A DNA stretch of 64,000 nt from Cenococcum geophilum 1.58 (GCA_001692895.1 KV748193.1:1984001-2048000), one strand, 5' to 3'; counted from the first letter of the stretch, positions 22,851-35,398 are shown. Notes: generated by a model from the letters alone, not told the origin. Translations and numbers: made by a program.

Positions 22851-24595
22851 TTACTATAAGTGGATATAATAAATGCTATTTTAGCAATATTTAACTAGGT
22901 GGAGCCTAGCGGAGAGCGGTTATGATTCTTAACTGGCTCCTTATTATTTAATATAATTAGAATACCTAGAGTATTACCTACTAATATATTGGAAGATAAG
23001 GAGGAGTTAGGTACCTACTCCCGCGCTTACGCTTACGTTTGCCTCTAGCGCTTACCTTCTTCTCCCCCCCCCCCTTCCTTATCTCCTTCTTTTTTATACG
23101 CTGCTAGAGCTTTCTATACTTATTATTTAACTACCTAGTCGTTATAATCTATAAAGTGTCCGCTAGCAGCTTCTCCCTACTATACTCTTTCTTATTATAG
23201 CCTATAGTTGCCAGTATCTTTAGCTCCTTATCCGTAGTATAGTTGACGTTAGTAATAAGAAGAAAAATATAGCCGTCTTTAGATTAGGGATATTGAGATA
23301 TTTAATAAAGAGGGTTAAGCTTTGCTCTAGGCTAGTACGCTATAACTTTAAGGGTTTTAATAGAGTGGGTTATAAGGAGTTATGCCTAAGAAATCCTCTT
23401 AACTTTATAAAGGCTAGCACCATCTAATAATACCTAGATGCTCTCCGCTTCGTAAAATCCTACCCTACTTACTAAGTTTAAGGAGTACTACTACTATATA
23501 ATCTAGCCAGATTCCTGTAGTTTTATCTAGTATACTTATATAAAGTTGCCTAAGTAGATAAACTTCTAGAGACTAGAGCTATCTAATCCTATATTAACGT
23601 TTATAATTAAAACCACGTTTATATAAGCCAGCCCCACTCGGTTAAACCTATGTAAGGATATTACTAAGCTATTCCCCTAGGCTTTACGCTAGTAGTTTAG
23701 CCTAAAAGTACTATAATTTGTTAAATTTAACCCCGGCGTTATCCGCTATTAGTACTTATATAAATTTACCCTATTTAATTAACTTCTAGATATTAGACTT
23801 ATTTAATTTAGTCCACTTATAAACGCTTATACTATTTAATCCAGCCCCTTATTCTATATTAAGCCGTCTTTATATAATACTACTCCCCTTACTATAGCTC
23901 TTTACGCTTCTTAAAGCTATACCTACCTTAGATCTACGCCACTCTACTAACTAGTTAACGTTAGTACTATCTTATCTATATTGGCTATGCCTACCCTACT
24001 TACTTAGATAGTAGAGGCCTACTAATATAACCCCTCTGCTTTTAATTAGGCCGTATCCATATAATAATTTAAATAACTTAGGCTAAACCTAGCTAACACT
24101 ATCTAATTTAGTTTGCTCTTTACTAAGCTATACCCCTATAAGCCCGCGCCACACAGTCTAACCTATTTAATTTACTCCCTTATTTCCTAATTAGGCTATA
24201 TCTATATAAATCTCCTCTTTTAGGTTAGCTTATAAAGGCCTATACTATTTAATCTAGGCCCCTTATACTATATTAAGAAGTATTAATATAAAGTCTAGGT
24301 TGCCATCTAAGGAGTATTTAAGTTTATACTAGGTAAAGTGGGTTTATTAGATCTCCTCTTTAACCTATATTCTAGTCCGCTTTTAAAGCATTAAAAGGCG
24401 CTACCTAATATTATTATTCTAGCTATTAGTATTATAGGGTTTATTTAAAAGTACGTGTAAATCCTTTAGACGATTACCTAAAGGGGAAAACTATATAGTT
24501 ATTAGCTGGAAGTTAATACGGAAATGCTACTAAAATATTTAAAAGAATAAAGCGATAGTTAATAAGGAGCATTTTGTACCATATAGCTATTTTAA

Positions 24596-24619
24596 ATAAT
24601 AATAATAATAATAATAATT
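24596..24619. repeat. (AAT)n microsatellite
   Basis: Eight AAT units. Similar trinucleotide runs end the LINE-type inserts S1 and L1, so this may be the tail of another minus-strand LINE, but no flanking duplication was found. Confidence 0.85.
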
Positions 24620-24955
24620 GCGGTATAACCCGAAATCTAAGGCTGGGTATAAGTTAAGCTAAGGTCATTAGTGTAGTTATAATGAGGGGTAAGTATAAAT
24701 ACGTTAGTAATAGTTTTAAGGATTAAAGGAGGTGGCTAAGTCTAAGGCAGTAGTTTTGGCCGAAACTTTGCTTCAAGGCGATGTTGGGCATCTTTAGCCA
24801 ATTCCTAAATTTAGGCCCCGAGGGTCCAGAACTAGACCCCTCCTTGCGTACTTAGGGCGTGCTTAGGGCGTGCTTAGGGCTGCTCACCCTCGGCTTAGGT
24901 TAAAGCGGCGGCTACTTAGGTCTAAAGACGGAAAGGGATCTTAGTAAAGGGAGTT

Positions 24956-25897
24956 TTCGTTAAAGACTAGATTGGTATTTATTCTTATAACATATACAGA
25001 ACTTAGTCTTTCTTAATAATATTAAGCCTTCTATATTAGGTTTTAGTTAATCGTCCTTTAATAGCTTTTTACTAAGTAGGATATTGTAATAGAGGTAGCT
25101 AGCTAAGTATAACTGTCGGGAATAAGGCAAGCGGTCGTTACGTGTTGCCGCGGCACTAGCGTAGTAAGGAGTTTTAAGCTCCTCGTCCTTCCTTATTCTA
25201 ATAACAAGCTTTTTAACCAACATCACTATAACCTACTTAAGTAGTCGTTATTGGTGAGTCACCCTATGTGACTAATAATAACTTTTATCTATAAGGTCGC
25301 TTACTAGCTCCTCTATTATAATTAAGTTGTCCTCTCTTATAACTTTTCTAGCTACCTCTTAATAATTAGCTATTTAAATAGGAAACTCCTTCTCTATTGC
25401 GTAAAGCAATTAGGCATACGCCTGCTTCCTTAATATTGGCATTAACGCTATACTTAATTTCCTTATACTTAAGATAAAAGCTTCTATATAGGCTTTAAGC
25501 GAGGTATAGTCTTTATAATTAAGATTAAGCTATTAGTTCTATATTTGGTAGTTATAAATAAGATCTTAAGTAGTATATAGTAATTAAATTAAATCTAGTA
25601 ATTCTTAATAGAGTTGCGTAGCTTACCTAATATAGTATATTAATTACGAATTAATTCTAATACTATGCCCTTAATTATCGTAAGTCCTATTATCTATTTA
25701 TAACGTCATTCTCTATACTTATCCGTATTTAAAAGTGGCTCTATAGCCGTACCTTATATTAGTAATAGGAGGTCTTAAAGCTCAAATCGTCGCATAATTC
25801 GATAATACTATTCTTCGTAATTACTCTCCCCTTTTAATTCAGGAACAGCCTTAAAAGAGCTATAGTATTTTTTCTTTTTTTATACCGTGTCCGCTAT
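24956..25897 (-). pseudogene. Copia-like gag, minus strand, split by solo LTR and G2
   Basis: Read from 25897 leftwards: NYEE*YYRIMRRFEL*DLL near 25740-25820, then GTAIEPLLNTDKYRE near 25740, the central helices of UBN2/Copia-type gag, and after the solo LTR a zinc-knuckle remnant near 25005-25045 (C-x2-C/Y-x4-Y-x4, family C-x2-C-x4-H-x4-C). The leader and start lie at 35407-35653, beyond G2. No protease, integrase or RT that clearly belongs to it was found to the left. It is the oldest recognisable host of the nest with LTR X, which lies in the right place to be its 5' LTR. Confidence 0.65.
25114..25277 (+). mobile_element. Solo Copia LTR
   Basis: A 164-bp LTR starting TGTCGGGAATAAGG, related to those of C1 (complement) and C2, with no internal region. 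Flanked by ATAAC at 25109-25113 and 25278-25282. The right terminus has decayed to CTAATA. It arose by LTR-LTR recombination of a Copia inserted in the gag. Confidence 0.85.
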
Positions 25898-26046
25898 TAG
25901 CAACTTAGTCAATTAAGGTATAAGCATGGCAAAAGGGTCGCATAAGCCTATACGATTGGATTGTCTATAAACGAGGATCTAAAGCTAAAGAAAGGAAAGG
26001 AGATAAAGGGTGGCGCCGCTTAATATTATATACAATCCTCTAATTA
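25898..26046 (-). repeat. G2 3' LTR, left part
   Basis: Outer 149 bp of the left LTR (tagcaacttagtcaattaagg ...), interrupted by L1. Matches 35050-35198. Confidence 0.9.
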
Positions 26047-26179
26047 ATAATAATTCATTGCTTAACGTCCGATTTGGATCCCTATTGGGCCCACGCGGAC
26101 TACTCCTTATTTACATATAGGGAGAAAACTTAACTTAAGAAAGACTTAACTTGAGAAAACCCCGTGATCCATCTCCCTG

Positions 26180-28400
26180 CCTCTTAAAACTCGCCTATAA
26201 GGCGCCTGCAAGGCGCCTACAAGTCATCTATAGTGCTCCTACTACCTTACTTTTTAACCTCCTTGGGAACCACTGCTGCCGTAACTAGCCTACGGATGCG
26301 CTAGTATTGTATACTTTACTCTGCTACTATAGAGTTATTAGGGGGCGCTCGTTACTCACCCCCCCCCGCCCTCTATTATTATTTCCTTTACAACCCAGAA
26401 CTAGTTTAGTACATTTTGGCTAATAAGCTACTAGGTAACCGCCTTAAGGCCTTTTTATATTAAGAGCAGTGTCTTATAGTTCTCTATGCCAGCTACTAAA
26501 AGCATTACTTCTTAGTTAGTACGTAAGGGGCATAACAGTATTACGTGTTTTGGTGTCTGTCTTAGCCAGCTATATTTACATCTTAGGCTACCTACTAGGA
26601 CACCCACCTAGTAGAGCCAGTCTTTTAGTCCTATTATTTCTGTTCTTAAGAGCGTTACTATTATATTTTCTGCCTTTATTAGGCCTTCTTAGAGCCCTAA
26701 GGTATCTACCCCCTATAGCGTTAACTATACTACGACTTAGGTTCCTCTTGCCTTAGTTAGCCTCTATACCTTTAACTCTTATATACCTCTCTAGCATTGG
26801 TCCAGCCAGTATTACATTACGGTAGATGGTTTCCCGGTGTTCTTTTATACTCTACTTTAGCTCCTTTCTCTCTCTTACTATTATCTTTACTAGCCTCTTA
26901 CGCGTCTCCCTTCCTCCTCTATATAGGCCTGGGCCCTAAAGCAGCACTATTCTTCTTCTACTTTCTTCACCTATTTCTCTAATATATCTTCCCTGCTTTA
27001 GGGTTATTAGTTTGTTCTCCTATAAGGCGCCCTAGGGTCCCTTTATAGTTTATTTAGGCGTGTCTTAATATACTTTATAACATTAGAGTTGCGTTCCTTT
27101 TACGCCCTTTATATTGTAGCGGCTTTAATATATAGTTATAGGGGGGGAATATTAGCTTCCTTCTTAAGCAGAGCTGTGGCCGTTTGCTTATATCCGCCTA
27201 TTATACTCTAAAGGTAGGCTGTTTAGACCTTTTGGAGTAGTTTAAGGAGCGATTTAGGGGGGCCTTTCTTAGATTCTCCAATGGCTTAGATACTAGACCT
27301 ATATGTTATAGTTGGCCGGACAACTGCTATATATAGTAGGCGTAACCTCTAGAAGTATAGACCCTATATAGAATTAAAGAATCCTAGATAATGTAATATA
27401 CTATACTCGGCCCTTATAGGCCGCTTACGCCGTATATACGCTTTACTAGAGCTTACTGTCTACCTATACTCCTAATACTCTTAGGCCCTAAACTAGTTAA
27501 CCCCTAAAGCCTTAAATGCGATAGGTGGTTATATAATAGAGTTTAACGTACCCGCTTATCTAGGCCTCTACCCTAGTTTTTTAGTATTTATCCCAAACCT
27601 AGGCCTAAAGGCCTAGGGGCTTTCTATAAGTAGTTGGCTGCCACTACCTTAATAGGGGGTTTCACTAGTTCTTTTAGATATCTTATAATAGGTTAGCCTA
27701 AGTACTAATCTACCCCCCCGCAGTCTATATAAGAGTCTCCTCCTAGAGTTAGTACGCTTTCGCACGGCTTAGGAACCTTCTATAGCCTCTAGTTTTACAC
27801 CTTTTCTATTATTTCCGCCGGTATAGGCATAAGCTGCCTTTCCTAGGGGTCACAACTCCCGTCTTACGTGCCTATTGGCGTAATCCTATAAAGGTATTAT
27901 AGCTACATCCTGCAATATAGAAGCCTTAGGTACCTTTTACAGTTAAGGCCCAGACTAAAAAAGCCTCCCCTACCTAAGTAACTCCTGTTTACTCCTTAAG
28001 CGTATCTTACCGGCGTACCGCCCTAGAGGCAAACGGTTCTGTCTATTAATATACTAATACGCGCATCCGTTCTCTTAAGCTATATAGTAGTCTCTCCGGC
28101 TAGGGCGTAATCCTACTTACCTACTAGGTGCACTAGGGGTTAGAGCCTAGCTAAGGGGTAAGGTCCCTAGAGCCAGCAGTGGCTACTATATACTACGCCC
28201 TATAGGAGGCTAGTAGAAGTATAGGGGCGCAATACCCTATACTACTGCCAGTTCCTATTTCGCGTTGCCTATAGGAGTTTCCTTATAATAGGCCGACCGT
28301 GTCTTATAGGAGGGGGGCTGTAAAGATACTAGGTCCCGCACCAGGCGACCTACTCCCCCCCCTCCTACTAACTAAGCTTATGTCCCCTTTTTTTATAAGA
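26180..28400 (-). pseudogene. LINE ORF2 C-terminal remnant
   Basis: The best block, near 27140-27320 on the minus strand, reads LLYIAVVRPTITY, then LLKLL*KV*TAYL*SIIGGYK, then TATALLKKEANIPPL. This is the thumb/C-terminal region of Tad-type LINE reverse transcriptase. A basic Gln-rich linker follows, then a C-terminal AVVPKE near 26270. Upstream (27400-28400) a frame with only RIP-type stops continues, but I could not find the FxDD catalytic motif. Endonuclease and ORF1 are not seen. Open plus-strand stretches here (26550-26756, 26797-26982) are shadows. Confidence 0.7.
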
Positions 28401-28470
28401 TATACCTATATCTCTAACTATTAAGTCCTCGTCTAACTGGCCTATGTTTCCCCTATAGCCTCCCCTATAT

Positions 28471-28960
28471 ATATATATTAGGTCGCGTGCACCACGCCTA
28501 TTAAGACCCTTCTATAAGTCGCCTTATATATATACGCATTAGGTTGCGTACACTACGCCTATTAAGACCCTCCTGTAAGTCGCCTACGAGTCAACTATAA
28601 GCCAACTGTGAGTCGACTGAGTCGTACGCCATAGGGCCGTCGAGGCTGGCCTGTGTTTCCGCTGCCTAGAGCTTTGCCCGTGTTTCCACCTCGTTAAGCC
28701 ATCTGGTCGCCGTCGCGTTGCCGTCGCGTCGCCGTTACGTCGCTGTCGCTGTACCAGGTCGCGCGCACTACGCCTATTAAGACCCTCTTCTAAGTCACCT
28801 GGGTGTAACCGGATACCAAATAGACCCTCGTAAAGGGGCCTTAATAAGTTCTCTAGGCAGGGCCTTAATAAGTTCTTCGCGATAGCCTTAGGGCCTTAAT
28901 AAGTTTTATATAAAGTATCTGCGATATATTAACCTTAATAAGTTCTTATAAAAAGAGGAT
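28471..28960 (-). repeat. Direct repeats in the L1 5' region
   Basis: Three copies of a ~45-bp unit (ggtcgcgtgcaccacgcc ... aagaccct...taagtc) at 28481, 28542 and 28757; the first two are 61 bp apart. Then a GC-rich (gccgtcgcgtt)n patch at 28690-28755. Finally four copies of ggccttaataagttct at 28836, 28861, 28891 and 28931. Repeated 5' units of this kind are common promoters of LINEs, which is an inference here. Confidence 0.75.
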
Positions 28961-29389
28961 CCCTACGCCCTTATTGCGTATACTTTACGATCTTAGAGCT
29001 AGTGCAAGCCTAAGGGTGTCCTATTATACGCCTAGGACGCGTCTATATTAACTAGCTAGATAAAGCCAGTTTTAGGCCTAGCTGTAAGCCAAGTAGTCGT
29101 ATATCGGGCGGTTTTTGTATCCCAGTTTCCCTTAATGGGCCTCCCTAGATAGTAGAACAGGAGCTCTAAGCGGAGGCAGTAAGGCTCCTGGTGTTATTAA
29201 GGGCGATGCTTTGCACGCGTCGCGGGCTCATTACCACAGAGTCAAACAATAGCGCTGCACACGCTACGACGGCTCTCTACCATCGCCTCTGCACTTGGCC
29301 ATCAAGAGGAATAGGATTCTAGATGATGTTTCCACCCGCGGCGACGTGGACGCGTGCAGTAGGGCTTCGCGGGCACAATCCTCTAATTA

Positions 29390-29589
29390 TATAACGGTAA
29401 TTGTTTAAAACTATATAAAACTATCTATAACTATCCGCTATAATCTACTAATATCTATTAGCAATAATCTACCAGTTTTTACTAGTGATGGTAATTGTTT
29501 AAGACTATATAAAACTGTCTGCGACTATCCGCTATAATCTACCAATATCTATTAGCCACAATTTACCAGTTTCTACTAGCGCCGTAATA
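29390..29589 (-). repeat. G2 3' LTR, right part
   Basis: Inner 200 bp of the left LTR, with a two-fold internal repeat (ggtaattgtttaa...ctatataaaact...tattagc) also seen in the right LTR. It ends TAATA against TAACA in the right copy. Confidence 0.9.
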
Positions 29590-29639
29590 TTACCCCCCCT
29601 TCCCCCCCCCTCTAAAAAAGCCTGCCCTTAGGCTTTATA

Positions 29640-32600
29640 CGTCCGTATTATATCTATAGGGTATTCTTATCTTTATACTTAATAGGCAGCTTATTATCTT
29701 CGCTATTCTAGCATTTTATCTACTTATTAAGGTACTTTAGGGGTCTAGGTTTATTAGGGTAACGGCTATAAAACTCCTAAAGCTTATAAGGACTACCTAT
29801 AAAGTTCTATATAAGGTACTGAGTAGGGTTTAAGTTGTACCCTTTCTAACTAATATAATATTTTAACGTTCCCCTTACAAGCTTATAGGCTAGTATTTCT
29901 TTAATTTCCTATTTATTATTACTATTAACTTAGACCGATAGGGGAGGTTTATTCTTTTATCTAGGTAATAGGTTGTTTATAGCTTTCCGTAGTTTATTTA
30001 GAGAGAAAATAGGGTAAACCTTAATTAAATCTGGGAGCTTTACTTTATATAAGTTGCCTATCTTCTTAAGAACCCTATACGGTCCTACTATTTAATAGTC
30101 TAGCTTATGGCTAGGTCGTTCCATTTTTTAGTTTTTTGTTATAACCTAAACTATATCTTCTATAGTAGGGTCAGGCTCTTGCCTATACTTATTCGTCTAC
30201 TATTATATTAATTTCTAAGCCTTTTCTAGATTTGTATGGGCTACCGTCTAGGCTTCTTCTAAGTACTTAGTGTACTACCATGCTTTCTTATAAGATAGTT
30301 TTTTGCGTACAGTTTGGGGTTCTTTTAGTCTTTTCTAGTTAAAGCTTATATAGGGTAAGTAGCCTATTTCTAGTTAAATAGGGGCAAATCCTGTGGAGTT
30401 GTAGGGTAGGGTTGCTTAGGTATAGTTTATTAGGGGTAGTAGTTTAGCCTAGTTATTTTAAAAGTAGTTAATAAATGGCCGAAGTCTCTAATCTAAGTAT
30501 TAATTTATAATTTCTATCGAATTATCTATCTAGGGGTAGTATACTATAAAAAGCTTTAGCTTAATACCTAAGATTTAGGTAAACTTATTCTAGAAAGCTA
30601 ATATAAATTACGGCCTATAATTAGATATAATAGTATCTAGTAGCCCGTAGATTTGGTAGACGTAGTAAATACATAGTTAGGCCGCTTTTTTAGTATTAAT
30701 ATTTTTATAATATAGGACTAAGAACAGGCGCTTACTAAAGCGGTTAACTAGAATTATAACTATATTGTATTTATTATGGTCTATAGGTAGCTTATAAAAG
30801 TTTATAAAGATATACTACTAGGGGCGTTCTAGTTTTAGGAGTAGTTTTAATAGTCCTAAGGTCCTATCTTGTAGGATTATAGATTTATAATAGCTGTCGC
30901 AGTTTTGTATATAACGATTAATATCTATAACTATTCTGGGCTAGTAGTAGCGGTTATTAATAATTTTATAGATTTTTTTTGGGTAGATTATAAAGACCTA
31001 GGTATAAGCTTTAGTAATAAGCTAGGTTTATAAGTTCTGTTCCTTAGCTACTACTAGCCGTTTTTAGTACTTAAGTAGTCCGTTTTTAAGGGACTATAGA
31101 CTAATAATATTCTTTGCCTTTTTGCGGTACTCTTATAGAGAGGGGGTTATTTAGTTAGCCTATAGTAGTTTATTAATAAGGTTAAGTTTAAAGGAGTTAA
31201 TAGGATATATCTTAGCGCCTAAGAAGTCTGTACTTAGTTTAGTCCATATCTAGAGGTTAAGGTGTTTTAGTTATAATAGTATCTAGGTCTGTAATAAGAT
31301 CTTTACAGCCATCTAGTTATTTAGGTCTTATTTACATCTTATAAGAGTGTTCGTATAGTTTATAGCACCTAGTCTATATATAATTAAGAAGTTAAACTAA
31401 AATAGAGTATTTGCCTATTGTGCCTACTAGGCTATAAGGGCCTTAATTGTTATAAAGTATTCTAGGGCCTTATAATCTAAAACTACCTTAATTGGCTTAG
31501 GGGTCCCCTCTAGCTATATACGCTAGTGCTAAAAGCTAGAGATAATAGCCAGCATTTCTTTATTATAGATGTGGTAGTTTAGCTTAACATCTATTATAGT
31601 CTTTAAATAGTATATAATAGGGTACTATTCTCCATCCGGTTACTTCTAAAAAAAATCTTAGCTATTACGCCGTTTAAGGCATTTGTTTCTAGTATTAAAG
31701 GCCGTTTTTAGTTAAAATAGGTAAGTATGGGGGCCGATATTAGCCGTTTTTTAAGCTTATTAAAGTCCTGCCTATATATAGCGTTAAAGTAAAAGGGCTA
31801 GTCTTTTTTGGTAAGACGGTTAAGAGGCTAGGTAATTCTACTATAGTTCTTAATAAAGCGTTAGTAGAAGTTGTAAAAACCTAAAAATAATTATACCCCC
31901 TTTATGGTCCGTAGGGGTGCCTACTAATTAATTACGGCCGTTTTCTCTAGGTTAGTTTTAATTCTATTTATACTAATAATAAAACCTAGGTACTTTATAC
32001 GCTTAATACTAAACTCTAGCTTCTTAATATTAACCTAGAGGCTAGCCTTATGGAGCTATTATAGGACTTTATAGACGTACTTCTTATATTTTAGCTTATT
32101 CTTAAAGTAGATTATAATATTATCTAAATAGGCTATATAGAAGTCGTTAAGGTAGTTAAAGAGTATATTGTTTATGTACCGCTAGTATATAGCTAGTCCG
32201 TTAGTTAGTCTAAGAAGGAGTATTTTATATTTATACGTTCTGTAATAGGTCTAAAATATAATAAGATTTTTAGACCTGGGGTTTATCCTAATTTAGTAAA
32301 AGGCTTAATAGATAGTAAGCTTTATAAAGACTTAGCTCTACTTATTAGGCTAGAGTCTTATTAAGTAGGGGTAGCGGATAGTAGTCCTTACGGGTTATAT
32401 TATTTAGCTTATAGTCGTTAATATAGAAGCGGAGTCCTCTATTTAGCTTTTTAATAAAAAAAATAGGTAAGGTAAAAGGGGTCTAGCTAGGCTTAATAAA
32501 GCCCTTATTTAGGTTATTAATAAGATACTACTTTATAGCCTATAATTTAGTAATAGTCTATTTAAGGAGAGGGCTAAAGCTAAGGGTGTTTTCTTTACCC

Positions 32601-33500
32601 TGCTTAATCTTAATCTTATAGTTATAGGGTTAGTAAGGTAAAAGTATATTAAACGCTACTTTAGAGAATATATTCTTAAATTTTTGGTATTAATAGGGCA
32701 GCTTTTATTCTACTAGTTCCTTATCTATAAGCTCGCTTTTTTATCCACTAAGCTTATCTTCCTTTTTCTTAATTATTTAATTAATTTTATATAAGCTAGT
32801 TATAAAAGTAACGGTATTAGGCTAAACTAAGTTCTAATAGAATCCTACGGCACTAATATAGTAGATATTAACTAGTGGGAGGTCTGCTAGTCTCTTTACG
32901 GATGTCCGGTTGGTTATATTTTATAGTATAGGGTTTATAGTCTTCCTTAGCTTACGTTCTATTTTCTATAAGTTATCTTTCCTATTTATTAATTTAGTAT
33001 AGCGTCTAATATTTCTAGCTTTCCTTTATAGCTATCTAGGGCCTAAGTCCTCTATAGCTAACTTAGCTAGATTACTATTAGCTTTCTAAGTCTCTAATAT
33101 AGGTGGCGTAGTATAGCTAGTCTAGAGGCGGCGTAATATACGGATCCGTTGTGGGTTAAGCTGTATATCTTTCTTAAAGGCCTAGTCCCTATATATAGCA
33201 TCTGCCTAGTAAATAGTATTAATCTAGGGCTGTATAAGGTTTTCTATTATAATGCTAATTTCTTTTATAAAAAAAGGGGTTAGGGGTAGGGTTTTAGGCT
33301 AGATAAGCCGCCTACTTTATATATTAAGCTATAAGCCTAAATAGGCTAGCTATTTTCTTTTTAAGATTATATTATAGCTTCCCAGGTCTATAATAAGAAA
33401 GGGGATATTATACTACTTTTATCCGTTAACACGGAGGTAAATCTATAAAATAGTTGTAATAGGTAGCCCTATTTGCCCATTATACCCATAAATAGGAATT
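29640..33500 (-). pseudogene. G2 pol: RT, RNase H, integrase, chromodomain-like tail
   Basis: From right to left: a protease-to-RT region near 33350-33420 with IIDLGSYNIILG; the RT catalytic box near 32105-32140 reads IAYLDNIIIY (one Asp lost); RNase H near 31545-31620 reads LNYHIYNKEMLA; integrase near 30200-30950, with ERP**YIFINFYKLPIDHNKY at 30750-30840 and VNRFSKR; a chromodomain-like tail at 29640-29940 (Y.I..KGY.L.P). The protein type resembles the Pyret-like fungal Gypsy group by memory only. Stops at Gln/Trp sites throughout. Confidence 0.85.
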
Positions 33501-35040
33501 AGTTTAGGTAGTTCTTTTATAGGTATATTTTTAAAAAAAATCAGCTAGCTTTACAGTATATTAGGTATTTATTAAGGCAAAGGTATTTACTCTAGAGTTA
33601 GCTAAAGCAAAGGTTAAAACTTAATATTTATTACAGAATAAAGTATAAGGGATAGTATAGCTTCTTTTACTAACTGGCCGACCTAGATTAATATATAATA
33701 TATTAATCCCTTTTAACCCTAAAGAGGAGTCTTCCTTTAGAGTTCCTTTTTTTCTAACTCTATGCTATTCTTCTAGATTAATAGGACCTCGTCTACTTTT
33801 ATATTTATTAGGTAATCCTTTATATAGTAGCCTTTCTAACTATAAGAGAAGTAAGCTCCTTAATTACTAAGGGCCTATATATAGGGGTTGCTATATATAG
33901 GCTAAGAATTTGCTAGACCTATAGTAGGACTAGCGGCATAGCTAGCTACTAAATTAGCGGCGGGCTGTATAGGTAGTAATATAGGGGTTGCTAATTATTC
34001 TAGAACATTGCGGGCCGTTCTTATATTACTTATAGTCTGATTTAAAGGGTTTCTAGCCTTATACCGTTTAGCGCGTACCTTAATTTGGCGGAGGCATAAG
34101 TTAATAGCTAAGCACTAGTTTATAAGTTTCTTTAGTATCTATATAGTAGTAAAAACTAGTAGTACGGCTCGCTGCAGGTTTAGGGTAAGCTTATTAAATA
34201 GGTTTAGTATTAAATCTTTTTAGGGAATTTAAGCCTAGCCGGCTAAGTATAGAAAGTGGGTCTAAACAGTTAAGAAGGTCTCTATTATTTTTATATTTAG
34301 GCTTTTATAATTAAGTTGGGCGTTCTATACTTTAAAGGGGTCCTTATAAATAGAAGATAGGTAAATAATTATCTCTTTTCTAGAGAGGAAGAGATCTGCT
34401 AAGTCCTATACGTATTGCGGACGTAGGTATATCTATATACCCCTACTAGTACGGCTAAAGATATAGGCCATTTTAGCCTAAATAGTAGGGAAGTAGTCCG
34501 TATTAACTTTAAGCTTATTCTATAATTAAAGCTTCTAATTATTAAATATAGGGTTAGTTCCGTTTGTAAGTAATAGGGGGTTTATAACCTTCGCGGATTG
34601 TAATAATGCTAATACTATATATTAGGCTAGGGTCTTAAGGACTATAGTAAGTCTCTAGGTGTCTAATAACTCTTTACTAGGTATATAGGGTTCTCTAGCT
34701 TTAAGCAGCTCTTAAAGTTATTTAATTTTAGCATTATCTGCGGTAAGATCCTCCTAGGAGCTTAAGTTAGTTACTATTTTACTATTAGAGGTATTTAAGA
34801 GTTCTATAGCTACTTTGCCGGCTACTATATTTCTTAGTATAATAGTATAGTTATTAGGGTAACTTTTAATAGGATTCTACAGGGGTTCTAGTCTATACTT
34901 ATTCTATAGATCTTATTATTCTTTTCTATTCTTTAAGTTTTAGTAAAAGTCTTTAGGTCTACTTCTATATTCTATTCTTATTTATAGTCCTATAGATATA
35001 TTTAAGTTCCTTTTTAGGAAGAAAGGGTAGTTTAAGCTTT
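33501..35040 (-). pseudogene. G2 gag region
   Basis: Minus-strand sequence between the pol N-terminus and the right LTR. A degenerate frame with Asn/Lys-rich helices is readable between about 33900 and 34950, in the gag position. No zinc knuckle was clearly recognised, so the assignment rests on position within G2. Confidence 0.5.
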
Positions 35041-35049
35041 AGATAATAT

Positions 35050-35398
35050 TGGCGACTTAGTTAATTAAGGTACGAGCATAGCAAAAGGGTCGCGTAAGCC
35101 TATATAATTGGATTATTTATAAACGAGAATCTAAAGCTAGAGAAAGAAAAGGAGACGGAGGGTGGCGCCGCTTAACGTTATATATAATCCTTTAGTTATA
35201 TAACGGTAATTATTTAAAACTGTATAAAGCTGTCTATAACTATCTGCTATAATCTACTAATATCTATTAGCTATAATCTACTAGTTTCTACTAGTAACGG
35301 TAATTGTCTAAGATTATATATAACTATCTACGACTATCTGCCATAATCTACTAATATCTATTAGCTATAATCTATTAGTTTTTACTAGCGCTATAACA
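35050..35398 (-). repeat. G2 5' LTR (right)
   Basis: 349 bp, TGGCGACTTAG ... GCGCTATAACA, TG...CA kept. It has an internal two-fold repeat like the left LTR. Followed by TCCGCTAT. Confidence 0.92.

Larger units (their letters stand above)
22048..24955. other. Unrecognised degenerate sequence right of G1
   Basis: Right continuation of 6061-7848. It contains a minus-strand coding-like block (22320-22850), a polypyrimidine/poly-C run at 23060-23076, a diverged internal duplication about 413 bp apart (around 23640-23880 and 24050-24290), an AAT microsatellite (24596-24619), and a less mutated GC-richer patch 24740-24960 with repeated gcgtgcttaggg. I cannot assign it to a family. A minus-strand frame through 24500-24955 joins smoothly to the gag fragment at its right, so the last part may be the C-terminal region of that gag. 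Confidence 0.4.
26047..29374 (-). mobile_element. Tad-like LINE L1 inserted in G2 LTR
   Basis: A 3.3-kb non-LTR retroelement on the minus strand, flanked by the 15-mer ACAATCCTCTAATTA (26032-26046 and 29375-29389). The 3' end is at the left, with a short AAT-type tail at 26047. It shares its 3' UTR with S1. The coding remnant is the RT C-terminal part only. The right 950 bases are GC-richer, only lightly RIP-mutated, and hold several small direct repeats, as in a 5' UTR. At 3.3 kb it is shorter than typical Tad LINEs (6-7 kb), so it is internally deleted or 5' altered. Confidence 0.82.
25898..35398 (-). mobile_element. Gypsy element G2 with nested LINE
   Basis: Minus-strand Ty3/Gypsy element. 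Both LTRs are 349 bp once L1 is removed (25898-26046 plus 29390-29589; 35050-35398). The flanks are the same 8-mer, TCCGCTAT, at 25890-25897 and 35399-35406, longer than the usual 5 bp. Without L1 the element is about 6.2 kb. Order from the right: gag, protease region, RT, RNase H, integrase, chromodomain-like tail. Confidence 0.9.

Noticed and set aside
24580-24960. Another LINE insertion marked by (AAT)n
   Set aside because: The trinucleotide run is present but no flanking 13-15-bp duplication or LINE 3' UTR similarity was found.
26550-26982. Two hydrophobic plus-strand ORFs that look like membrane peptides
   Set aside because: They lie opposite a LINE ORF2 remnant; the Leu/Tyr-rich content is what antisense AT-rich frames give, and neither has a supported start or relatives.
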